Shown: in pieces, positions 1 to 6,518 of the stretch
Layout: each line of letters begins with the position of its first letter
Numbering within the stretch: position 1 is the first letter of the stretch
Origin: Saprospiraceae bacterium
Lineage (GTDB): Bacteria; Bacteroidota; Bacteroidia; Chitinophagales; Saprospiraceae
DNA length: 9,800 bases
Assembly (NCBI GenBank): GCA_029262975.1
Contig: JAJCYJ010000690.1
Coordinates: 1 to 9,800 of the forward strand
Direction: 5' to 3'
Program-made: the position numbers and the translations under genes
Notes under the pieces: generated by a model
The model's input: only the letters and a program-made list of their open reading frames with translations
The model's database searches: none
What the model was told of the DNA's origin: nothing

Positions 1-10
1 CAAGATTATA

Positions 11-59
11 ATGAAATTTATTCCAAAACATCAGCTGACTGCTTCAATGTAGATCCAAA
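11..59. repeat. Repeat module A, copy 1
   Basis: These 49 bases match 432-480 without gaps, 40 of 49 positions being identical by eye. The best-conserved cores are the block aaatttatt, the block caaaacatca and the block gcttcaatgtagat. The two copies lie 421 bases apart and mark the starts of the two larger composite repeats. Confidence 0.75.
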
Positions 60-60
60 T

Positions 61-310
61 CGGTCAGAATCGGAATTTACACAATTAACGAATTAACAGG
101 ATTGTGATAGAGGACATTTTCAAAATATGCTCATAGAAATGGCGTGTGAATATATAATCAGTCAGAATCAGAATTTACAAGATTAGCGAATTTTCAGAAT
201 TGTGAAAAAGGGTATTTCAGAATAGCCTGCTAAATATTTTATTTTAATTATAAGATCAGTTAGAATCGGAATTTACAATCTTGCAGAATTAACATAATGG
301 TGATAAGAGT
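61..310. repeat. Tandem repeat, three units, 98-base period
   Basis: The word gtcagaat (gttagaat in the third unit) begins at 63, 161 and 259, giving two successive intervals of exactly 98 bases. Each copy continues with a gaatttaca block and then an attaacgaatt-like block (in unit 3, ttgcagaatt). Units are about 61-158, 159-256 and 257-310; the third is cut short where it runs into the C module. The first 50 bases of each unit are well conserved, while the second half is only loosely alignable. There is no open frame across it. It resembles the degenerate AT-rich intergenic repeats common in Bacteroidota genomes. Confidence 0.75.
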
Positions 311-334
311 AAGTCCAAAATTCACTTGTAACCT
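301..334. repeat. Repeat module C, copy 1
   Basis: This 34-base block starts tgataag, contains ccaaaattcac and ends taacct. It matches 693-726 at 30 of 34 positions without gaps and matches 545-577 less well, with one base missing. It directly follows the third 98-base unit, so B and C form one joined element; the same B-C junction recurs at 667-726. Confidence 0.75.
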
Positions 335-340
335 CGTGCT

Positions 341-388
341 AAATTCTGCAAATTCTGTTTCAGACAAAAGAGGTAATTAGCAAAATTA
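341..388. repeat. Repeat module D, copy 1 (inverse of B)
   Basis: This module contains aaattctg twice, then ttcagacaaaagag and a caaaatta-like end. It recurs at 601-650. Its first part, reading gcaaattctgtttcagac, is close to the reverse complement of the start of the B units (gtcagaatcggaatttac), so B and D form an imperfect long-range inverted repeat. Confidence 0.65.
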
Positions 389-431
389 GTGTACATAATT
401 AATTGCGGAAATCCTTTTTAGCGGGGTTGTA

Positions 432-480
432 TTAAAATTTATTGCAAAACATCACATCAAGGCTTCAATGTAGATTCAAA
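432..480. repeat. Repeat module A, copy 2
   Basis: Second copy of module A (see 11-59). The flanking sequence on its right does not match the flank of copy 1, so the B units found after copy 1 have been lost or were never present here. Confidence 0.75.
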
Positions 481-544
481 CAATGTGGATGATTAAACAT
501 ATCACATGGCATTAGATGAACAAGATGATTGAACTGACGAATGA

Positions 545-577
545 TGATAAGGTTAATCTCAATGTCACTTATAACCT
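545..577. repeat. Repeat module C, copy 2
   Basis: Diverged copy of module C, with tgataag at the left and taacct at the right and one base fewer than the other copies. It is followed by module D, as copy 1 is. Confidence 0.6.
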
Positions 578-600
578 GCACAGAAATTTCTGTAAATTCT

Positions 601-650
601 AAATTTCTGGTAATTCTGATTCAGACAAAAGAGTATGAGTGACAAAATCA
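601..650. repeat. Repeat module D, copy 2
   Basis: Second copy of module D; the core gattcagacaaaagag is nearly identical to copy 1. As with copy 1, it lies just downstream of a C module. Confidence 0.65.
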
Positions 651-666
651 GCCAGCATAAACAATC

Positions 667-726
667 ACAAGATTAACGAATCAACCTATTAGTGATAAGC
701 GTAAATCCAAAATTCACCTTTAACCT
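667..726. repeat. Partial B unit joined to module C, copy 3
   Basis: 667-699 (acaagattaacgaa and onward to gtgataag) matches the second part of the conserved half of the 98-base units. It runs straight into 693-726, the third copy of module C. The joined B-C arrangement is the same as at 257-334, about 392 bases upstream. Confidence 0.65.
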
Positions 727-863
727 TCATCAAAATCTCAATATCTTATAAGAATTCCGAGCATCTGATGCAAACAATAAATTTACGTTGATGCCAAAAA
801 ACAACTTCTTCAGGGGATTCAAGAATATTGCTTTTATCTTGTACATATATTAAACCCATTAAT

Positions 864-1235
864 ATGAAAGTTAAAGATTTAATTGTTCCGCCCGTAACGA
901 CATGTACCCTTACCGCTGACTTATGGGAAGTTCGGGATCTAATGAACGTAAAGAAGATCAGCGCAATTCCTGTTGTTGAGATTCATGGCAGTACAGTGAA
1001 ACTCAGAGGGATCGTTACACATTATGATTTGGTAGGTGTCGTGGACGATAATGTAAGTATACAGCAAGTTATGACCACTACCGTAACCGTCGTATCTTCA
1101 GATACCAGTGTAAAGGATGCGGCAAAATTGATGATTGAAAAGAAAACACATCATTTAGTGGTAAAAGATGAAGAAGTTAAAGGCATTATCAGCTCTTTTG
1201 ACTTCGTCAAAATAGTGGCTGAATCTATGGACTAG
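864..1235 (+). CDS. Stand-alone tandem CBS-domain protein
   Basis: A 123-residue soluble protein that is essentially two CBS domains (a Bateman module) with no attached enzyme or membrane part. The first domain is about residues 1-60 and the second about 62-123. Each ends in the family's ribose-contacting pattern, a glycine, two hydrophobics, Ser/Thr, two residues, Asp: T52-D55 in GIVTHYD and S110-D113 in GIISSFD. CBS pairs usually bind adenine nucleotides and act as energy or nucleotide sensors; which ligand or partner applies here cannot be read from sequence. I chose ATG at 864 because MKVKDL is the normal start of such proteins; an in-frame TTG at 828 would add 12 residues that match nothing. 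The gene converges on the next one with 32 bases between and no strong terminator hairpin. No operon partner is visible, so its link to the nucleoside genes is only a neighbourhood hint. Confidence 0.9.
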   Translation: MKVKDLIVPPVTTCTLTADLWEVRDLMNVKKISAIPVVEIHGSTVKLRGIVTHYDLVGVVDDNVSIQQVMTTTVTVVSSDTSVKDAAKLMIEKKTHHLVVKDEEVKGIISSFDFVKIVAESMD

Positions 1236-1267
1236 CAAACGATTCACTCTCTGAAATAATTTCAACG

Positions 1268-2158
1268 TTAGTTGCACGCCTGAATATTAGCATTCAGAAC
1301 TCCACCATCATCAATTGTAAATTCTGGATTTAAGATAATATCAATCCCCGAATTTAGAACGACCACTGAGATACTGGCAATTGTCCCTGTAGCCGTAATG
1401 TTTTGACTTGCGTCATATGTATCAGAAGCTATATTTCCTGCCAGGGTTAACATAGTAGGACAGAGCACATATGTTATTGAAAGATTAGGCTTTTGTGTTG
1501 GACTTTCTCTCGAGTTCATCCTGACGGCAGATCTGTCTATTCCTTCCGAACCGATGAGTATCCAACCATGATTGCTATGAGAGCCGTCGATCCACCCTTG
1601 CACATCACTGATTAATGAGCTATTAGAGAAATTGGCAGTACCAGTACCAGTGATATTTCCGGTTGCGCTTGATACTCCAATAAAATCTCCTCCTGCACTC
1701 GACCAGTTAGATGTTCCTAAAAACCTGGCTGACCAGGTTGCATCTCCTGCCTGGGCTGCAGAGGGCCTCCCTCCACCAGTACCCGCACCTAACGTAGATC
1801 CTTCACCCCAATCCGCTGTCAACCTATGTACAGCAAATAAACCACCACCTCCTCTGTTACCTGTTATAGAAAATGTAACAGAGGTGACTACGGCATTAGC
1901 TGGAATACCCGTGATATCAAATTTTATGAGGGCACGTCGATTAGAAGAACCCAGATTTCCATCGGTTCGTCCAGCAAAAAGAGAACCTGCACCATTACTC
2001 CCAATGGAATTGCCAAGAAATATGCTGCAGTCTTTAGAAGGGCTAAAATTGAGTGTCGTTTGACCACTTAATAATGAGGATGTTACAAGACCTGAACAGA
2101 GCAAGAAAGCCATGATAATACTTCTCTTAATCTGACTGAGTATTGATTCTTTCATCAT
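1268..2158 (-). CDS. Secreted DNRLRE / 3-coathanger protein
   Basis: A 296-residue exported protein. The N-terminus has a basic stretch (K11-R12), a hydrophobic core at about 13-31 and a probable signal peptidase I site near G32-Q33. Residues about 34-230 look like a DNRLRE domain, a beta-sandwich seen in secreted surface proteins: the strand pattern 'NRRALIKFDI' at about 73-82, followed by 'VTSVTFSIT', 'DWGEGS', 'GTG..NFSNSSLISDVQGWI' and 'NHGWILIGSEG', fits the family. From about 235 to the end there is a short repeat region (ASQNITATGTI, then a strand ending in ILNPEF and a final NANIQACN) that resembles the 3-coathanger stack of Bacteroidota proteins. There is no recognisable catalytic motif, so it is likely structural or adhesive, or carbohydrate-binding. 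There are two adjacent ATG codons at 2158 and 2155. No type IX sorting tail follows the stack. It stands alone, with about 150 bases to the next gene. Confidence 0.8.
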   Translation of the reverse strand: MMKESILSQIKRSIIMAFLLCSGLVTSSLLSGQTTLNFSPSKDCSIFLGNSIGSNGAGSLFAGRTDGNLGSSNRRALIKFDITGIPANAVVTSVTFSITGNRGGGGLFAVHRLTADWGEGSTLGAGTGGGRPSAAQAGDATWSARFLGTSNWSSAGGDFIGVSSATGNITGTGTANFSNSSLISDVQGWIDGSHSNHGWILIGSEGIDRSAVRMNSRESPTQKPNLSITYVLCPTMLTLAGNIASDTYDASQNITATGTIASISVVVLNSGIDIILNPEFTIDDGGVLNANIQACN

Positions 2159-2312
2159 AATATATTGATTCTGCGATGATCGCTAAAATATGCTCCTATC
2201 AAGATAATATTTATGATGTATTCTCCACGATGATTATAGGATAACCACCAAAGGAGATTATAGAATTGTCATATCAAATACATATGAGAGGGCACTTACA
2301 ACATTACCAATA
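2159..2312. promoter_or_regulatory. Spacer and presumed promoter of DNRLRE gene
   Basis: This spacer between two minus-strand genes must hold the end of the phosphorylase transcript and the promoter of the DNRLRE gene. An 11-base palindrome, gcgat-g-atcgc at 2173-2183, sits 15-25 bases upstream of the DNRLRE start, where a repressor or an mRNA hairpin could act. A weaker inverted pair, catat/atatg, lies at 2270-2286. I see no clear rho-independent terminator and no good match to the Bacteroidota TAnnTTTG element. Confidence 0.35.
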
Positions 2313-3194
2313 TTACAATTTGACCAGTCTATCTAAAACAGTCAGGATTAATCTGTCAACTACGACTAAATGATCTTCTATATAGTCTTTCGTAATTCTG
2401 TTGGCCAGTACGGCACAACACGTGCAGGCATTGTGTCCCATCATCCTCGATAAACCATACAATGCCGAAGTTTCCATTTCAAAATTTGTGATTTGGTGTC
2501 CCTTATAATTAAAAGATGAAAACTTCCGATCAATACCATGATCTTTACTATTAAAATACAAGCTTCTTCCTTGTGGTCCATAAAATCCAGAAGCGGTGGC
2601 AGTTATACCGTGTGTCATACCTTCACCAAGTATTGAAAGTAAATTTTGTCCAGCGCCTATTAGGTAAGGTGTTGAAAGTTTAGAGTCCCAATGCAGATGA
2701 TCAATTATTTGTTCGTTAAGCTCTGTCTCGAAATCAGTATTATTATAATGATAATAGTGCATCAAACCATCAAAGCCCAGGCCATATTCTGAGATAATAA
2801 ATGAGCCCACCTGTATATCCGCTTGCATCGCTCCTGTTGTTCCAATTCTAATAAGATTAAGTACTCGCCGATTTGGTTTAGGCTGGCGAGTACCAAGATC
2901 AATGTTTACAGCAGCATCCAGTTCGTTCAAGACTATATCCACATTGTCTGTGCCTATACCGGTAGATATCACCGTTAACCTTTTTGTCTTGTAAACTCCT
3001 GAATGTGTTATGAATTCCCGATTTTCTATTTGCGTGTCAATATGATCGAAATGTCTGCTGATTCTCTTTACTCTTCCCTGGTCACCGACAAGTATAACTG
3101 TAGGAGCAATATGCTCCTCCTTGAGATGAAGATGATATATACTACCATCCCCGTTTAAAATTAGCTCTGAATTTTTAATGTTTTTTTCACTCAT
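2313..3194 (-). CDS. Uridine-phosphorylase-like nucleoside phosphorylase
   Basis: A 293-residue cytosolic member of the NP-I phosphorylase superfamily, which splits nucleosides with phosphate into a base and (deoxy)ribose-1-phosphate. Visible motifs: phosphate loop GDQGRV at 37-42; STGIGTDN at 77-84; RIGTTGAMQ at 116-124; NFEMET at 237-242, whose Met and Glu contact the ribose; and NR at 265-266. FYGPQGR at 204-210 carries the Gln and Arg (Q208, R210) equivalent to those that read the pyrimidine in E. coli Udp, so a pyrimidine substrate (uridine, perhaps deoxyuridine or thymidine) is more likely than a purine. It is longer than E. coli Udp (about 250 residues), with an N-terminal extension of about 25 residues and insertions, as in Bacteroidota homologues. 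The phosphate loop has Gln39 where Pro is usual. It is divergent from deoD, pointing to shared control. Exact nucleoside preference is inferred. Confidence 0.88.
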   Translation of the reverse strand: MSEKNIKNSELILNGDGSIYHLHLKEEHIAPTVILVGDQGRVKRISRHFDHIDTQIENREFITHSGVYKTKRLTVISTGIGTDNVDIVLNELDAAVNIDLGTRQPKPNRRVLNLIRIGTTGAMQADIQVGSFIISEYGLGFDGLMHYYHYNNTDFETELNEQIIDHLHWDSKLSTPYLIGAGQNLLSILGEGMTHGITATASGFYGPQGRSLYFNSKDHGIDRKFSSFNYKGHQITNFEMETSALYGLSRMMGHNACTCCAVLANRITKDYIEDHLVVVDRLILTVLDRLVKL

Positions 3195-3388
3195 AAATGG
3201 CGATCAACTTTGAGTCCTTCACAATTCATTATAAAGAGGTCTCGATATTTATAAAACAAGATTCTTACCAAAAATGACATAAATCCACAATAGGACAACT
3301 TCTGGTATGATTTTTAAGCTATTTCTTATGAATTGTGGTCATGACTGATCCTTAATGATGATTTCGTGACCGTTAAGAATTATTGCTT
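3195..3388. promoter_or_regulatory. Divergent control region of two phosphorylases
   Basis: These 194 bases separate the start of the uridine-phosphorylase-like gene from the start of deoD, so both promoters must lie here. A perfect 10-base inverted pair is present: cacaattcat at 3220-3229 and atgaattgtg at 3328-3337, with 98 bases between. The left copy is 26-35 bases before the minus-strand start, the right copy 52-61 bases before the deoD ATG. An 8-base palindrome, gtcatgac, follows at 3338-3345. These could be paired operators for one nucleoside-responsive regulator, but no known operator consensus is recognised and a chance match is possible. Confidence 0.45.
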
Positions 3389-4087
3389 ATGAGTTTACAT
3401 ATTGAAGCCAAATCAGGAGAAATAGCAGAAACGATTCTTCTACCGGGTGATCCTTTGCGAGCCAAACACGTAGCTGAACTTTTCCTAGAAGATGTAGTAT
3501 GTTATAATAAAGTGAGGGCAATGTATGGATATACGGGTACCTATAAAGGAAAACGTGTCTCTATTCAAGGTACTGGAATGGGAATGCCCACGGTGGGCAT
3601 TTATGTAGAGGAGCTGATTTCATCATATAATGTTCAAAATCTTATCCGGGTTGGTACTTGCGGTGCTATTCAGGAAGATTTAAATATCGGTCAAGTCATT
3701 CTGGCGACAAGAGCATCAGGAGATAGTGGTGCTAATATGTTATATTTCAAAGGAATGGATTTTGCACCAACTGCAAACTTTTCTTTGTTGAATCAAGCTT
3801 TTCAACGGGCTCAAGAATTAGAAATAGATACACTTCAAGGAAGCATATTCAGCACGGACACTTTTTATGAGGATTATCCTAATAGATGGGATATCTGGTC
3901 CCGACATGGCATTTTAGCGATCGAAATGGAATCTCAAATATTGTATACACTTGCTGCGAGACATAGAAGAAAGGCACTTTCTATTCTTACTATAAGTGAT
4001 AATATTGTAACCGGTAAATCTTCTTCAGCACAAGAAAGAGAACAATCTTATACGGATATGATGAAGATAGCGCTTGAATTAGCCTAA
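3389..4087 (+). CDS. deoD: Purine nucleoside phosphorylase, DeoD type
   Basis: A 232-residue protein of the hexameric bacterial PNP family, which converts purine (deoxy)ribonucleosides plus phosphate to free base and (deoxy)ribose-1-phosphate. Numbered from ATG at 3389 it aligns almost gap-free with E. coli DeoD, and the known active-site residues fall at the same positions: H4, G20 in PGDPLR, R24, R43, R87, M180-E181 in IEMES, the catalytic D204 in ISDN and its partner R217. Position 90 is Thr where E. coli has Ser. Retention of D204 and R217 argues for 6-oxo as well as 6-amino purines. The family start MSLHIEAK decides for ATG at 3389 over the in-frame TTG at 3383. The C-terminus ends in KIALELA, a few residues shorter than in E. 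coli. The gene ends 17 bases from the convergent ALDH gene. Confidence 0.96.
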   Translation: MSLHIEAKSGEIAETILLPGDPLRAKHVAELFLEDVVCYNKVRAMYGYTGTYKGKRVSIQGTGMGMPTVGIYVEELISSYNVQNLIRVGTCGAIQEDLNIGQVILATRASGDSGANMLYFKGMDFAPTANFSLLNQAFQRAQELEIDTLQGSIFSTDTFYEDYPNRWDIWSRHGILAIEMESQILYTLAARHRRKALSILTISDNIVTGKSSSAQEREQSYTDMMKIALELA

Positions 4088-4097
4088 CTTATTTTAC

Positions 4098-4107
4098 TGA
4101 TCGATCA
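4098..4107. other. 10-base palindrome between convergent genes
   Basis: tgatcgatca is a perfect palindrome in the 17-base gap between deoD and the ALDH16 gene and includes the ALDH16 stop codon. It has no loop and no following T-run, so it is not a standard terminator. It contains gatc and atcgat, so it could be a methylation target. Most likely incidental. Confidence 0.25.
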
Positions 4108-6507
4108 TGCTCCATAAGGAATCCAGATATTTTTTACCTGGCTTGCTCTTCCGAGAAATGATTCACCAGCACCTTGATCTTCATCGAACCAGTTTCGGAC
4201 TTTTCCATGATTTACCCAGGTTCGTTTCATATTATCTGCAGACAGGTATTCGATATCTTTACTGCCCTTTTTGGTGCCAAAATACCAGATGGCATCCACA
4301 TCATCATGCTTGGCTAAAACAAGACTCAACTCTTCTTTTTGTCCGGTAATGATGTTAATTGTTCCTCCTGGCATATCGGATGTTTCCAATACCTGGTAGA
4401 AATCTGTAGCTGAAAATGGAAACTTTTCTGAAGGCACTACGACCACTCGATTGCCCATAGTTATCGCAGGGATTATGGTCGAAATAAAACCAAGCAAAGG
4501 ATATTCATCCGGACAGATAATGGCCATTACGCCAAAAGGCTCCGGCATAGCAAGTGTTACATTTCTATGGATGGTATGATGCACTTGTCCATCGTACTTA
4601 TCTGCCCAGGCAGCATAAGTATAAAGTCGATCAATTGATTGTGCCACTTCTCTACCCGCATCCTCTGGATCTGTTTCCAACATTTGACAGATCCTATCTG
4701 TGAATTCTGCTTCCCTGGCAGTGAGATTTTCTGCTATATAATAGAGGATTTGGGCCCTTGAATGCCCGGTAAGCTGGGTCCAATGAGCAGAAGTATTTGC
4801 AGCTTCTACGGCATTGCGAATGTCTTTTCTGTTTCCTTTCGAAACCTCTCCTAAAAACCTTCCATTGACGCTATGTATAGGCATGCTATATCCTCCATCA
4901 GGGCGACTTTGCTTACCGCCAATGTACATTTTACTTGTCCTGTCTATTGCTGGAATTCCGTTCGCGTGACTCGAGGATGTCTCTGTTTTCTTCCTGGCCT
5001 TTAATCGCGGGATTGGCTTTGTATCCAGTTCTTCTTCCAGGCGTAATTTGACATATTCATATAAACCTTCTTTGCCACCTTCTCGCCCAAACCCAGATTC
5101 TCTGTATCCTCCAAATCCTGACGCTGCATCAAAAATGTTTGTGGTATTAATCCATACCGTTCCTGCTTTTATTTTTGGTGCCATGTCCAGGGCAAGATTG
5201 ATATTTTCAGTCCACAAACTAGCCGCCAGGCCATATCTGGTGTTATTGGCCAATTTAATGGCTTCACTATGTGTACGGAAAGTCATAGCAACCAAAACGG
5301 GCCCAAATATTTCTACCTGGGCAATAGTCGATGATGGGCTGACGTCTGTGAATAATGTAGGTGGATAGAAGTATCCATCTTTTGGACATGACCATGATGG
5401 TTGCCATAAAGTACTTCCTTCTTCCACCCCTTGTTGTACAAGTTCCTCAATAGTTTTTAGTTGTACCGGAGCTATTATTGCACCTATATCAATGCTTTTG
5501 TCAAGGGCATCACCAATGCGCAGTTTTTCCATCCTGGCTCTTATTTTTTTGTAGAGGCGTTTGGCAATACTTTCCTGAACAAGAAGTCGGGAACCAGCAC
5601 AGCAGACTTGCCCCTGGTTAAACCATATGGCGTCCACAACACCTTCTACAACACTGTCAAGATCCGCATCTTCAAATACTATGAATGGGGATTTTCCTCC
5701 CAATTCCAGCGATATTTTCTTGCCCGTTCCGGCAGTTGATTTTCTTATAATTCTTCCTACATCAGTCGATCCGGTAAAAGCAATCTTGTCTACCTGTGGA
5801 TGATTGACTATAGCAGCCCCGGTATTTCCATGTCCGGTGACTATATTTACTACACCTGCAGGCAAGTTTATCTGTGCGCATATTTCGGCAAATAGAAGGG
5901 CAGTGAGAGATGTATATTCTGCAGGTTTCAGAACAATTGTATTGCCCATAGCCAGTGCAGGTGCGATCTTCCAGGCCAGCATCAATAGTGGAAAGTTCCA
6001 AGGAATAATTTGTCCGATAACACCTATTTCTTTGTATTTCTTAAATTCCTGATCACGTAATTGAGCCCATCCGGCATGATAATAAAAATGTCTGGCTACA
6101 AGCGGGATGTCGATATCCCTCGTTTCTCTGATGGGCTTTCCATTGTCCAGAGACTCCAAAACGGAGAAAAGTCGGGCGTGCTTTTGGATTTGTCGTGCGA
6201 TCGCATATAGATACCGGGCCCTTGCATGACCGCCAATTTCGACCCAATTAGTTACAGCCTTTTTGGCAGCCTTAACAGCCTTATCTACATCTTTCTCGTT
6301 CGCTTCAGATATATCTGCTAACTTTTGTTCCGTAGCAGGATTCACTGATTTGAAATATTTTTTGGATAGAGGGGGATGCCATTTACCATTGATAAATAAA
6401 TCAAACGATTTATTATGGTCTTTAATCCAAGCCATAGCTTCACTGGCACTCTCGGGGGCAGGACCATATTCCATTGTCTCAAAAATGTTTTTGACTTTCA
6501 TGCTCAT
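4105..6507 (-). CDS. ALDH16-family double-domain aldehyde dehydrogenase
   Basis: An 800-residue soluble protein with the unusual build of the ALDH16 family: a full aldehyde dehydrogenase (about 1-500), a polar linker (about 505-530) and a second, incomplete ALDH-like domain (about 530-800). The family-typical N-terminus (NIFETMEYGPAPES) and C-terminus (IWYFG...NIWIPYGA) are both present and resemble animal ALDH16A1, which is also about 800 residues. The first active site is complete: PWNFP with N171, K194 in LKPAE, FTGST at 244-248, general base E268 in ELGGK, catalytic C302 in GQVCC, and E399 in EIFGPV. The second domain has CPDEYP and VPSEK in place of the cofactor motifs and lacks both the ELGGK glutamate and the cysteine, so it is probably structural. 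It lies 11 bases after deoC and is surely co-transcribed. Acetaldehyde released by DeoC is the likely substrate (inference); NAD is the likely cofactor. Confidence 0.93.
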   Translation of the reverse strand: MSMKVKNIFETMEYGPAPESASEAMAWIKDHNKSFDLFINGKWHPPLSKKYFKSVNPATEQKLADISEANEKDVDKAVKAAKKAVTNWVEIGGHARARYLYAIARQIQKHARLFSVLESLDNGKPIRETRDIDIPLVARHFYYHAGWAQLRDQEFKKYKEIGVIGQIIPWNFPLLMLAWKIAPALAMGNTIVLKPAEYTSLTALLFAEICAQINLPAGVVNIVTGHGNTGAAIVNHPQVDKIAFTGSTDVGRIIRKSTAGTGKKISLELGGKSPFIVFEDADLDSVVEGVVDAIWFNQGQVCCAGSRLLVQESIAKRLYKKIRARMEKLRIGDALDKSIDIGAIIAPVQLKTIEELVQQGVEEGSTLWQPSWSCPKDGYFYPPTLFTDVSPSSTIAQVEIFGPVLVAMTFRTHSEAIKLANNTRYGLAASLWTENINLALDMAPKIKAGTVWINTTNIFDAASGFGGYRESGFGREGGKEGLYEYVKLRLEEELDTKPIPRLKARKKTETSSSHANGIPAIDRTSKMYIGGKQSRPDGGYSMPIHSVNGRFLGEVSKGNRKDIRNAVEAANTSAHWTQLTGHSRAQILYYIAENLTAREAEFTDRICQMLETDPEDAGREVAQSIDRLYTYAAWADKYDGQVHHTIHRNVTLAMPEPFGVMAIICPDEYPLLGFISTIIPAITMGNRVVVVPSEKFPFSATDFYQVLETSDMPGGTINIITGQKEELSLVLAKHDDVDAIWYFGTKKGSKDIEYLSADNMKRTWVNHGKVRNWFDEDQGAGESFLGRASQVKNIWIPYGA

Positions 6508-6518
6508 CTCATTGCTAA

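Larger units (their letters stand above)
1..863. other. Gene-free region with decayed repeats
   Basis: This stretch of about 860 bases before the CBS gene contains no convincing coding frame on either strand. It is AT-rich and stop-dense, and is largely made of diverged repeat modules listed separately: a 98-base-period tandem repeat at 61-310, and longer modules that recur once or twice farther right. The order read along the plus strand is A, B, B, B, C, D, then A, C, D, B, C, so it looks like an old duplication of a composite element that later decayed. The last 60 bases before 864 presumably carry the CBS gene's promoter, but I could not recognise a clear Bacteroidota-type promoter there. 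Confidence 0.7.

Noticed and set aside
61..310. Possible CRISPR array at the 98-base repeats
   Set aside because: Repeat units are diverged, the period is far too long for a CRISPR unit, the intervals between conserved halves resemble each other rather than being unique spacers, and no cas genes are present.
828..863. Upstream TTG start for the CBS protein
   Set aside because: The added residues (MLLSCTYIKPIN) have no counterpart in CBS proteins, whereas ATG at 864 gives the normal MKVKDL beginning.
1632..2063. A 143-residue open frame on the plus strand
   Set aside because: It lies wholly antisense to the DNRLRE gene, is proline/alanine-rich in the way expected from the complement of Gly/Ser-rich coding DNA, and matches no family.
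2284..2373. A 29-residue plus-strand frame preceded by aaaggaga at 2249-2256
   Set aside because: The purine-rich site is about 28 bases from the ATG, the frame runs into the antisense of the phosphorylase gene, and Bacteroidota rarely depend on Shine-Dalgarno sites.
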